The notes under the pieces are model-generated. The model searched no databases, was not told the DNA's origin, and worked only from the letters and a program-made list of their open reading frames with translations. A stretch of 64,000 nt of DNA from Atrina japonica (lineage: Eukaryota; Mollusca; Bivalvia; Pterioida; Pinnidae). The stretch is from contig BROG01000006.1 of assembly GCA_030159075.1 (NCBI GenBank), forward strand, positions 2,890,001 to 2,954,000, given 5' to 3'. The position numbers and the translations under genes were made by a program. Shown one piece after another: positions 10,154 through 23,585 of the stretch. The stretch's first letter is position 1; each line of letters starts with the position of its first letter.

Positions 10154-13100
10154 CACTTGATGTCCAAGTTTGTCCAAAATGTCGAAAATCATCAAACGTG
10201 CGTGAGCCGGTGTAAACGCAGCTATAGAAATATTAGTGTCTCTACTTTGGTCTACGAATCGGTTTCTCGGATCGTAATCCATCTGCACCATATCGGCGTT
10301 TACAAATTGTATGTTGAGATGGTCAATCTGATCGTCTAACAATTGTTCGTAAAACACCTTCGGTTCGTTCACGAATAACGTTTGTTTCATGTCATGTCAT
10401 GACAATTCTTTTATATTCCTCTACCGACTCATAAGGCGTACCACGGCCCACATGTAAGTGGGAACACTCCATTTTTATCTTCATAAATTGTTTGACGTAC
10501 TCTTTAAACAAATCGGTAGAGGTTTCAAAATGCCACACTTCGTAATTTTTTTCAACTTTATAACTTTTATTCAATGCTTTAAAAAATTCTGGTGTACACC
10601 ACGTTCCTATAAAAGATCGTTCCTCGTCGGTGTGTGTACACTTTTTAATTTTTGCTTGAGGGCATGTTTTACACGACGGGAACAGGAGCCAGGCTTCTGC
10701 GTTTTCGCATTTAATTTTCACAGGTAAAACAGGATGATAAATACCTCTAGGGGAAATAATTTTACATTTGATGAACCCGACCCAGGAAGGATCGACTTTA
10801 AAGGTTCGAAGATTTTAGTAGGATGTCCGACATGGTACGGTTTGTAAAACTGAACCGTTGGATACAAGGATACGAAATCGATGTATCGTCCTTTTTCACC
10901 CTTTTTAAAATCATACAATAATTTGGTGATGTTGTTTCGACCACCGAAAACACTGTCTCAATGATTTAAAGGTGTTACAACCTCTAACGGATTAATCAAT
11001 GATTTCATCAACAAATTTTTATTAAGTTGACATTTCCAAACTTCGATTAAATTGTATCCAGCTTTTCTTATTTTCTTATTTTTAATTTCTGTGTACGCAT
11101 ATCTATTTGATTCTTAGTGTTAATGGTGTCAGAAGTAAAACACGCTGTGCAACCGTGCCAAAAAAAACCTTTTTGTTTCCTCGAAATAACCGTGACTTTA
11201 ACCAACGTCCTCTATGCGGAATTCACCATCATTTAAAGCGTTTTGAATTTTTACACCATCTTTCTTTGCATGGTTTCTAACCATGAGATGGAGATCTAAC
11301 TATACGTTTCCGAAGAGGTTGTATCTTTATGTATGGCTATAGTATCGTCGGACATGTAATTACTTTTATAAATAGCCATACACACGCTCGCGATTATGGT
11401 GTATTGTAGTGGATCTATGTTCTCTAACTCTAGAAAATCTTCTCGAAATCTTAACATGCTCTGTCGTAATATATCTATGTGGGCAGGTGAACTTAAGATA
11501 TATATTTATTTTGTTCCACTTAGTCTGGTTGGCAGAATTGTAATGACACAGTTCAATTGTTTTCCTTTGCCTGAAGCTAGGGATTGAAACAGTGAGCGAT
11601 TGGTTCTTTTATATCAAGTTTTTCATTGGCTTAGCTATGTATATCTTGTGCAATGAAATTCTTTCCCTCTTTTTTATTTTTGAATATAACTGGGTTGTTT
11701 GTGGTCTTCAATGCATATCGCCACTGAAGCCTACAGTACACGTACCACATCTATTTGTCAGAGTCATCTATGTGCATACGGTAAATTATTGACTTATAAT
11801 ATTTCTTTTTATAGTAATTGAAGATATTGTTTAAGCCAATAAATAAAGGATAAGTAATAATGATAACTTATAATTGTTTAATAAATGTTTATCTAAATCC
11901 ACATGTTCATTCAATCATCTTGTAATTGTACTATTGTATGTCTTGTCAATGTCTGAATTTTGTCTAAATATTTGTCTTTTTGTCTTTTGTACAGATTACC
12001 GTTCTTTTTATTGGAAATACAAGAGCAAAAACAAAGAAAGTCAGTCTTAAATTTGTTTCATCTACATCAGACGTGCAATATTCGTGAAGTTCTTTGTTAA
12101 AATCAAACTCTTTCTGCGTACTATACCATTCCAAAAAATCTTTTCTATCTTTAGCACTCATTTGATCGTAGCCGTAATGTTTTTTACTAGATAATGGTCC
12201 CACAAAACCTTTATTACAAAGTTTATTAAAAAAGTGAGGGAAATACTCTTTTTGAGTTCTTTTAACCCAAACGTTTTAGGAAAATCCACCAGGCGGTTAT
12301 TTACAAAACTAATGGAGTCTATAAACTTTCTTTTTTATTAACTTCCATGTACATGATTTTGGTACCGTTATAAAGAGCATGTGGTTTAATGTTGTTTTCT
12401 ACTAATTAGCGTAGTAAAAATGGAGCATCGTACGCCTTTGCGTTATGTGCTATAAAGATACCTTCTTTGGTATCGAGAAAAAACTTACAAAAATCGTCCA
12501 CGGTGGGAAATTCCTGACGTTTACCATAAAAAACTTGACAAATTACCAAATTAGGTATATGTACACCTGTGTCTTGAGTTGCCTCGATATCGTATAAAAG
12601 GTATTCGCTTGTTCTCGTCATACAAAATCATAACACTTGTATTTTGAATCCTTGGCACATTTAGTTTTGCACTTAACGCCTTTAGTGGGTTTGTAAATCA
12701 TATAACGTTGGTGAGTTATAATCACAATTTTCAAGACAATTACTTCATTTAGAAAACCAATAAATATGCTTTTGCTCCTCATCATGTAAATTATTAACGG
12801 TTCGTTCACATCGTAAACATTTTTGAACGGTTTGACAAACTGTGGAGGAATTCTTCTTACCACGGATACGCTTGTGTTCTTCGAAACATTTTTGACCGAA
12901 AAACAAACGTACGATTACAAATATCACACATAATTGCTTCACCGCAACAATTAGACTTGTACTTAAAGCAAGATAAACATTTTTGAGGGCATTTGTGACA
13001 ATCTCTTTTAACATAAGGCTTTTTATAACTATGGCAGTTAAACAATCTTCCTCAAAAAACCCGTCATTTTCGTAATCACTTCGAAGTGGTTACCATTTTT

Positions 13101-13715
13101 ATAGATATATATATATATCATATTGTTGTCGTCGTACTTACCAACGTTGTATAAATAATTTAATTTAATAGAGAACCGTCAACAACGTTTGATCTGGACC
13201 CCCGGATGGCGTGCGAAAGTTTCCACGTCATCTAAAGCGTTACCAAAATCTTAAAAATTGACCTCTGCTTCTTCGTGAAGTTTTAAAGCTTCTTTTTCTT
13301 GTAGTTTCATAGATTCATTGAAACCGTGTTTAATCTGACTTTTCTAACATTTTTCTTTGTTTATGTTAGCCATTGCCGTCACAATCGCACAAGCCAAACA
13401 TAAACTATCTTTATCTTTAATCGTGATGATGCTTTTTCTCGTTTTTTAATTATCTTTGGTCACAGGTTCTTTACGGCGTCCTGCACCTTTTGCCATTATA
13501 GTCGAATGAACGCAAAAAACTAATTCATTTATAGGGGCATTTTTATATTCTGTAAATTAGGTTATTTCCTGGAGAATAATGTTTTCTAAATCATCAGAAA
13601 TAGTCATATAATGTGTACTATATGGTTTATGCCACTTCTAGTGGTCGGCGAAAATACGTATTTTATCACCTCTTTGTAGATCTCCGTTCGTTATCACCTC
13701 TTTTATAAGATTCAT
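10076..13715 (-). pseudogene. DNA polymerase family B (Polinton-type), multiply broken
   Basis: Reading the minus strand from 13715: an N-terminal segment (GDLQRGDKIRIFADH, then a TAG) and a KSIITIKDKDSLC-like segment near 13440, with a TAA just before it. A Cys-rich zinc-finger region follows (13045-12650), then 3'-5' exonuclease motifs YDIEAT and FIAHNAKAYDAPFLL (12621-12406) and EYCTSDVD (about 12060). After a ~0.57-kb insertion come ILRQSMLRFREDFL (about 11470) and polymerase motif A DFVSLYPTV (about 10880). The CTHTDEERSFIGTW segment lies near 10620 and motif C as FDSDSVWYVDR near 10120. Motif B (the K...NSxWG segment) is absent. At least five stops or frameshifts separate these blocks, so no functional enzyme is made. 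Confidence 0.8.
11480..12050. other. Insertion interrupting the polymerase exonuclease region
   Basis: Between the blocks EYCTSDVD and ILRQSM of the polymerase lie about 570 bp with no polymerase similarity. The flanks carry ATCTATGT and ATCTACAT, a possible diverged target duplication. GT/AG sites at the borders do not restore the frame, so a retained intron is unlikely. The inserted family is not recognised. Confidence 0.5.
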
Positions 13716-14253
13716 CTATATATCTTCTACATCAATAGGAAAAAAAATCCCTTCATAAGTGCACTATATAAGTATAAAAAAAGTTGTAAATTTATTATTT
13801 TTATTTGTTTGCTCATCAATCAAGATAAATTTGTAGGGAAGCGATTCTTCTTTCTGTTTCTTTCTCCTCTCCTCTTTCTTTTCCTCTCTCTCTCCTCTTT
13901 TTCGCGTATTTTTTTCTTTTCTATTTTCTTTTGTTGAACACCTGCCCACTTTGAAAAATCTAAGAATTTTTACTTATTAAATTATCAATATCTGTTTTCT
14001 TCTTTGACCAATCAAACCTTTCACACCTACTAAATTGAGTAATTCACCCTTTCGTTTGTTAGAATAACCTTCTAAGCTCTCTTTGTTTAGCGAGGCTTTT
14101 TAATTCTTTTACGGTTAATCTTTGTAAAACGTTATCTTTAACTCCTACTAAATTTAGTAATTCATCATTTTGTCTGTTAGAATATCTTTTTTAACCTCTT
14201 TGTTTAGCGAGTTTCTTGTTATTCTTTTACGGTTAATCTTTATGAACCGTTAT
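13716..14253. other. Left-over spacer between polymerase gene and right TIR
   Basis: AT-rich, with a polypyrimidine/polypurine tract (13850-13930) that gives a spurious Lys/Glu/Arg-rich ORF. Two diverged copies of a CCTACTAAATT(T/G)AGTAATTCA block near 14024 and 14142 indicate a ~118-bp internal tandem duplication. No supported gene. Confidence 0.5.
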
Positions 14254-14472
14254 CTTTTGACAGATTTTCCATAATACCTTTTTTATATACAGATATCATT
14301 TTCTTTAAGCCATTTTTATTTTCCATTATACCTCTTATATGCAGATATTGTTTTCTTTCGGTCATTTATTTTCATTTTAATATAATGTCACACATCCCAA
14401 AAATTAATATCAACAACGATATCAACAACGATAATAAGTTCTCATAAAATTCTACCTAATCTTTTATTCTAC

Positions 14473-14646
14473 CTAATCTTTTACATTCTTCTTTAAAAAT
14501 AAAATAGAGTATATCATCACGATCAACTTTTCCTTTTTCTTTAAAAATGGATATATTTCATTCGTCTTAAAATACTGTCCTAAACAGCCGTCACAAAATA
14601 GATATCTCGATGTTGTGCGACATCCACAATTTTGACAAAATCTCAT
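14473..14646 (-). CDS. TIR-encoded zinc-ribbon miniprotein
   Basis: A 57-codon ORF (ATG at 14646, TAG at 14473) lying wholly inside the right TIR. Residues 4-21 form a CX2CXC...CX2C arrangement (FCQNCGCRTTSRYLFCDGC), a compact zinc-ribbon pattern. A charged Lys-rich helix and a hydrophobic segment (LIVMIYSILFL) follow. It is intact although almost every larger gene of the element is broken. The left-TIR copy has lost its ATG (now CTA) and is truncated by a deletion after RTTSRYL. In a complete element both TIRs would carry the gene, a duplicate terminal arrangement. Function unknown; DNA binding at the element ends is one possibility. Confidence 0.55.
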   Translation of the reverse strand: MRFCQNCGCRTTSRYLFCDGCLGQYFKTNEIYPFLKKKEKLIVMIYSILFLKKNVKD

Positions 14647-14818
14647 TTTTGCGATTTTATTTTCTATTATATAGTGGTGACTATTACAATATATGGATTT
14701 TTCATAGCCTCTTTAGTACAAGGATAGTGCACCTTAACCCGTGGCATTTGGCAGTTTTTATCATAATAAAATAAAATTCTTTAAGATATTTTATATAAAA
14801 AAATTTAAATTTTATACA

Positions 14819-14933
14819 GACCATGTCGTGGTTTAAATATAAATTTGACCAGGTTGTAGATAGACTGTGAATTTGACCATTTTGTGGTCAGTTACAGATT
14901 TGACCATGTTATGGGTGATTTTGTGATTTGACC
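14819..14933 (-). repeat. Subterminal 28-bp repeat array, right arm (5 units)
   Basis: GACC cores (reverse complement of GGTC) start at 14819, 14847, 14875, 14902 and 14930, a 27-28-bp period. The unit sequence is the same as in the left array. Confidence 0.9.
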
Positions 14934-14974
14934 ATGTTGTTGTAGGTGGCTATAATGTCGTATATTACTAATCT

Positions 14975-14975
<1 letters not shown>

Positions 14976-15061
<86 letters not shown>
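14976..15061. repeat. (CT)n/(AT)n compound microsatellite
   Basis: C-run followed by a CT tract and an AT tract, adjoining the right end of the Polinton-like element. Confidence 0.95.
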
Positions 15062-15069
<8 letters not shown>

Positions 15070-15104
15070 AAACTTTTGAAAACATCACATTTTTGCGTAA
15101 ACTT

Positions 15105-15150
15105 GCTTTATTCCGTGAGCGCTTTTGCCTTACGGCTCATCAGACAGAAT
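15105..15150 (-). ncRNA. Hammerhead-ribozyme-like motif (PLE terminus)
   Basis: On the minus strand: CTGATGA (15143-15137), a GCC-GTAA-GGC hairpin as stem II, then AAAA followed by GCGCT. Type I hammerheads need CUGAUGA, stem II and GAAA; only the G of GAAA is changed here. Penelope-like elements are known to carry such motifs near their termini. A homologous block occurs at 39,981-40,010. Probably inactive because of the core change; stems I and III are not clearly formed. Confidence 0.45.
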
Positions 15151-15217
15151 ATAATGGTAGCTAAGTTCATGCTAGATTCTTGAATTTTGATTAAGCCTCG
15201 GTCACAATGGGCGATTA

Positions 15218-15526
15218 TTGTCAGTTACTTCCATTATCTGTTACATAGGTGGCGCACGATACGTTCCGGTCCTGCCTGTTTATAAACGACATGGGGCTAC
15301 TGAAACGGGAATTCCTGTGACATTTTCAACCGATCAAGACCCATTATACTTGAAATCGTCTAATAGAATGATCTTGTGTTCCATTAGAGGCGGTGTACGG
15401 TTTCCAACATCTATATATTTGCGTAAACGAATTATAGTCAGATCAGCGCCGACTGAAATCGGTGGGTCTGCCTACCTTCAACAGACATCTTTGCGACTGA
15501 TATCCTTACCAGAAATGAGAAAATAA
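15218..15526 (+). CDS. Unidentified ORF, possible element fragment
   Basis: An open frame of 102 codons with balanced composition (RGGVRFPTSIYLRKRIIVRS in the second half). It has no membrane segment and no recognised domain. It follows a PLE-type terminus by ~70 bp, so it could belong to an unrecognised element. No splice signals or partner exons were identified. It may be chance, but it is more GC-balanced than its surroundings. Confidence 0.25.
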   Translation: MSVTSIICYIGGARYVPVLPVYKRHGATETGIPVTFSTDQDPLYLKSSNRMILCSIRGGVRFPTSIYLRKRIIVRSAPTEIGGSAYLQQTSLRLISLPEMRK

Positions 15527-16917
15527 TCTCTAAACATTACAGCAATAAAGGCTACAAAAACTGAAATAAGTTGTTTCATAATTAAATGTATTCTTTTATT
15601 TTAATTTACACCCGTAACGGATGTAGGCCTTAGGCTTTACGCAATTAATTTTGCGGGAAAATGTAAAATAATGATATCTTAAAATACAAATATTACAGAT
15701 TAACTTGATTTTCAATGTATTAAAGACTTTTTGAAAACATTTCATTAGTAATATTATGTTTACGTGCGGAATCTTAAAATAGACTACACTAATTTTCATG
15801 TAATGTGCTACAGAGGTAAATAAGAAGCCCTGAAAATAACTTGCACATTTATTAATTTAACATGTCCAATGATTGAGAGTCAGTGGAATGGTTCTAACGT
15901 ATTTCCCGATCTTTCAGAAATATTTAACGTAGATATATATTGTTTTAACGATATTTTGTGAAAAAAAGTTAAGTGAGGCTATAAAACCACGGCCCAAAGT
16001 AACCAAGTATATTATATAACGGGTCATGTTTGTATACTGATGGCATACAATTGCGAATAACGATAAAAAAATTGCTAATTTGACGAACACGTCAGAAATA
16101 TTTAAAAAATGTTTGAAAACGTTCTCAAATTTTAAATACCGTACTCAGCATATTTATTATAAGAACATTATAAATGTGCACGTGATGCAAAAATTTATAG
16201 GGGAACGATGAAAAATAAAATATGTTTCCTTATCACTCAAACCCAAAAGTTTTAGAAGTGAATATACATGCAAAATAATAAGGTAAAAAGTTGAGCTTCT
16301 GTATAGAGCAAATTTGGTGGCCATGGTATCGGCAAAACAAATATATATATCTACATATTATCCAAATGTATAGCATTTATTCATGAACAGACACCTATAC
16401 ATATATGCATGCATGCATACATACATACATACATACATACATACATACATACATACACATGTCAAAAGTACTTAAACCTCTATATATACTTTCCGGTAAT
16501 GTAGACTTTTTTAGGATGCATGTCTACATATTTGTAAAAATCACATTTCTTTTATAGATATACAATAAAGCAAATTCAAGTCATCAGCTTTTTAGAAATA
16601 TTAAATTATTATGCTATTATGGGATGTGTTGTGCACAAGGCTTAGCTTAGGGCAAATAATCATAGCATTTTAATAACTTTAAAGTTAAGCATAGACAATG
16701 TCAGAGCACGTTTATTTACTAACATGGATCACAGACATACACACTCGTACAGTAGGTCTATAGTTTGTACATGCCATAATGAGAGAGTCATATTGTTTTT
16801 AACGTACATATATATTTCTAAACCTTTCAACTTCGTCATATGTGTCATTTTTTATGTATATACTTTAGTAACTTTATATATTCAAATATTCTTAATTTAA
16901 TTAATTCAATGTTAAGC
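15527..16917. other. AT-rich intergenic sequence with (CATA)n tract
   Basis: No gene supported. A CATA/CATG tetranucleotide repeat occupies about 16,405-16,456. The rest is AT-rich, without recognisable elements. Confidence 0.55.
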
Positions 16918-17168
16918 TTGTTTATTGTTGTTTAACGTCCCACTCAAGAGTATTTTACTTATATGGAGACGTCACCAAATGCCGGTGAAGGGCTTCAAAT
17001 TTTGGCGAATTGAGCAGTGAGGGTTCTTTAACGTGCCGACACCTTCTGTGACACGGGTCCTCGGTTTTTACTGTCTCATCCAAAGGACAGGAAACCAATC
17101 TGCCGCCGACTGGACACGAAATGACGATCAAGAGTCGAGCGCGCTACCGACTGAGCCAGGCCTGCTCG
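16918..17168 (-). mobile_element. SINE family 1, subfamily with altered B-box
   Basis: Minus-strand copy. The B-box region reads CGTCATTTCGTGTCCAGTCG instead of the usual GTGAGTTCGAGTCC, a change shared only with the copy at 40,978. A ~25-bp deletion removes the GGCCGTAAGTGCCGAGCATA block. The ~85 bp flanking the head (17,169-17,252) also match the flank of the 41-kb copy, which normal SINE retroposition would not explain. Confidence 0.85.
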
Positions 17169-17251
17169 TAGCCTTTTTTCTGTTGTTTTAGTTTCGTATA
17201 TATATTTTTTCACTAGAAGATAAATTGTATTGAGTGCATTATTCTCATGAC

Positions 17252-20960
<3,709 letters not shown>

Positions 20961-21076
20961 AACATATGTAAAATACTTTATCTACAGAATAAGCAGAATC
21001 ATTTGACTCTCTCACACATACAGGCACACACATTCATACTACAGATGTCAAACTTCGGTCCGCTGTTTAGATCTCA

Positions 21077-21292
21077 TTAAGTAAAACCTGCTCTTCCGAC
21101 TGACGCTCCGATTTTCTTCAGCTTCTCACAATTGTCTCCTAGGTCAAATCTGTGGCGTTCTCCGGTGGCTTCTACGGCATGAATATTACAATTGTAATAC
21201 CACACAGAGTGGAGGTTGTCATTCTCTCTAAGCTTACTCATGAAATCTAAGTTTCGCTTTGTAATGTGATCGATCATGGTGAAGGTCCCCAT
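21077..21292 (-). pseudogene. L1-like ORF1 C-terminal fragment
   Basis: 71 codons. The segment MGTFTMIDHITKRNLDFMSK is followed by VWYYNCNIHAVEATGERHRF and FDLGDNCEKL. This resembles the C-terminal part of L1-type ORF1 proteins in molluscs (recollection, not searched). It lies directly upstream of ORF2 on the same strand, as expected for ORF1. The upstream part is missing or unrecognisable. Confidence 0.45.
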
Positions 21293-21742
21293 TACATCTT
21301 TCCGCTTCCGGCTGACATCCAGACTGCTTGAGCAAAATGATGTTTTGAAAGAAATAACACATTTAACGTAAGGTGAATGTTTTCAGTAAATCATTAAGAT
21401 CGCTTATTTAAGCACAGAAATTACTTTAAAAATTCTGTTGAAATTATTCTTCGCGGCGGGTGCCCATACAAACATTTTCAAATAAATAAATAAATAAATA
21501 TTCAAAAGTGTCGAAATGAATATTCCCAAGTGCCGATTTAATCACACTATTGCAGTAAGCGATATTTTTTCATATTCAAACGATTTTCAGCGCTATTTCG
21601 CTGTAGTGATAATAATCGTAAAACGTGAAGCCATGGACTTGAACGTATCATGCGCCACCTTGCGCCATGGGGAGATAAATCTCGGTATAATCCCTCATTG
21701 TCCGTGCATGCAACTAAGGTGGTGAGTAAGCAGCCTTCTTGG

Positions 21743-22550
21743 ATGTGGCACGCAAGGACATCCTATTATTTTTCGAAATCGTATACCCCCATTAGCAAGT
21801 ACGGTGGTTGCTGGACGTGAACAGCAATTTGTGCAGTCTTACGGTGTACTTAAAATCTGTTCCCCATTGTTTTCGACCACGACAGGCAAACATTGCAGAG
21901 TCTGCACGATCTTCAAACACGCACAGCATGTTGATACTGAGGCGTTATATAGTTAGATATTTACTGTTTATTCAGTGTGGTATTCATTGGCGCTTGACGA
22001 CGAGCAACTATACCTGACAATGAGCAGTATTCGTAATTCACCAAATTTCCTGAGGAACTATACACTGTTATTACAGTAATTTCCCCTTTGTTAGATCGTG
22101 GTTTTTCTAGACAACCAACGTATGTGGCACGCAAGGACATCCTATTATTTTTCGAAATCGTATACCCCCATTAGCAAGTACGGTGGTTGCTGGACGTGAA
22201 CAGCAATTTGTGCAGTCTTACGGTGTACTTAAAATCTGTTCCCCATTGTTTTCGACCACGACAGGCAAACATTGCAGAGTCTGCACGATCTTCAAAGACG
22301 CACAGCATGTTGTTACTGAGGCGTTATATAGTTAGATATTTACTGTCTATTCAGAGTGGTATTCATTGGCGCTTGACGACGAGCAACTATACCTGACAAT
22401 GAGCAGTATTCGTAATTCACCAAATTTCCTGAGGAACTATACACTGTTATTACAGTAATTTCCCCTTTGCTAGATCGTGGTTTTTCTAGACAACCAACAC
22501 TGTTATTACAGTTATTTCTCCTTTGTTAGATCGTGGTTTTCTAGACAACA
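21743..22550. repeat. 379-bp tandem duplication plus partial third unit
   Basis: The unit beginning ATGTGGCACGCAAGGACATC occurs at 21,743 and again at 22,122, with only a few substitutions over 379 bp. A third partial unit (CACTGTTATTACAGTTATTT to 22,550) repeats the last ~55 bp. Each full unit carries the same 69-codon ORF (21,808-22,017; 22,187-22,396), but no known domain is seen. This could be a short satellite or a locally duplicated element. Confidence 0.9.
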
Positions 22551-23024
22551 AACATATCCAGTATACTATCAGGTGTCTGGGTTAATGCAATAGTTGGACA
22601 CATATTGTAGTAAAGATATCATGATATCTTTTCGTTGTTAACATTCTCTTGCAGTGTTGTCCGACGAAGTACAGTATGCTACACTTCTCCGGACAACATT
22701 ATAAGTGAAAAGGACATGCAACACTCACACACACGCGCGCTCGCGTTGTAAAGTATTATAGAACATAAGCTTTTAGAAACGTTATCTCTGGGTATAAGTA
22801 ATTAACTTCAAAATAAAGTTTTCACGATTTATACTTTGGTGTGATTTAAGTGTACATCTTATATGCCAACTATAGGTAATGGCTAAAACTCATTTGTTTA
22901 GGGAAATACTAATCCTGAAGTTGGCAATTAACAGCACTTAAAGAATATATATGGTGCAATTCTACAGAACTGAACTATTGTTCGGGAACTTAAAACTAAC
23001 ATGTCTGATTACATTCCTTTAAAT
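22551..23024. other. Intergenic sequence
   Basis: No gene supported; a short CGCGCG/ACAC-rich patch occurs near 22,725. Confidence 0.5.
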
Positions 23025-23150
23025 AGTGCTTTACGCCGTCACACTCAACAATTATACACCGCTGGCCACCTTAAATTGTGGATGAGAGAATACGGTGACA
23101 GCGTAACTGGGAAGAGACCACCGACCTTCCGGAAATAAACTGACAGAATA
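23025..23150 (-). mobile_element. Diverged SINE tail, family 2
   Basis: Contains TTTACGCCGTCACACTCAAC, a GGATGAGAGAA block and ACCACCGACCTTCCGGAA. The order corresponds to the reverse complement of the better copy at 49,425-49,545 (ACCTTCCGGAA is shared in inverse order with GAAGGTCGGTGG). Strongly diverged. Confidence 0.4.
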
Positions 23151-23379
23151 ATCTTAGGTTCCAGTAGTTTCTAACCATTTGACCATGGAGAGAGACCCCT
23201 TTCGAGGCTGAAATAAATTGTAATTTTGTAAAATTATACTTTGTTGAAAATTGTGTTCAATCTAGACCTAGATTTTCGACTGTGATGCATATGGGTATAT
23301 AATTTCAAAGATGTCAGGTGTCATGATGTACGGAGTTTTCAAGTTTCCAATGTTGTTCTCCAATCATTTGTGGTTACAG

Positions 23380-23585
23380 AGAAACAACGAAAAACGTCCA
23401 TACCTGGGTGGCCGATGGATGGGTCTGATGGCGGATTGACAGAGGAAGAAAATTTGAATCTTTTAAAAAAAATAATAGCTACAATTCCTTCGACCTCTAG
23501 CAAAATCAGTTTATCAATTAGTCGAGCAAAACAAGTGAATTTTGTAACGAACCTAGTCGTATGCATTTTACTAAAATTCATGTAA
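23380..23585 (+). CDS. Candidate protein-coding exon (UBF/SANT-like fragment?)
   Basis: Downstream of an acceptor-like TTTGTGGTTACAG (ending about 23,379), an open frame contains SIPGWPMDGSDGGLTEEENL followed by LLKKIIATIPSTSSK. The W-P...LTEEE--LLK-I---IP pattern faintly resembles the N-terminal segment of UBF-like nucleolar proteins, but the match is weak. It has coding-like codon use and no stop until after 23,580. Further exons were not found; it could be a retroposed or isolated fragment. Confidence 0.25.

Larger units (their letters stand above)
6153..14969. mobile_element. Degenerate Polinton/adintovirus-like DNA element
   Basis: An 8.8-kb element bounded by ~0.7-kb terminal inverted repeats whose tips begin AG and end CT, as is typical of Mavericks/Polintons. 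It encodes a family B DNA polymerase (broken) on the minus strand, two proteins resembling structural proteins of this superfamily, and several small ORFs. Retroviral-type integrase, packaging ATPase and cysteine protease genes were not seen, and full Polintons are usually 15-20 kb. No clear 6-bp target duplication was found; both flanks are simple repeats. It is an internally deleted fossil: nearly every larger gene carries a stop, frameshift or deletion. Confidence 0.8.
14254..14969 (-). repeat. Right terminal inverted repeat (TIR)
   Basis: Reverse complement of the left TIR over most of its length; the tip reads AGTAATATACGACATTATAG on the minus strand. It holds five 28-bp units against nine on the left, and an undeleted zinc-ribbon ORF. 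The inner end lies at the CTTTTGACAG block near 14254. Confidence 0.85.

Noticed and set aside
11480..12050. Intron in the polymerase gene
   Set aside because: GT/AG choices at the borders do not preserve the CTSDVD-ILRQSM frame; insertion is the better reading.
13764..13949. Lys/Glu/Arg-rich 61-codon ORF
   Set aside because: Product of a polypurine/polypyrimidine tract; no conserved features.
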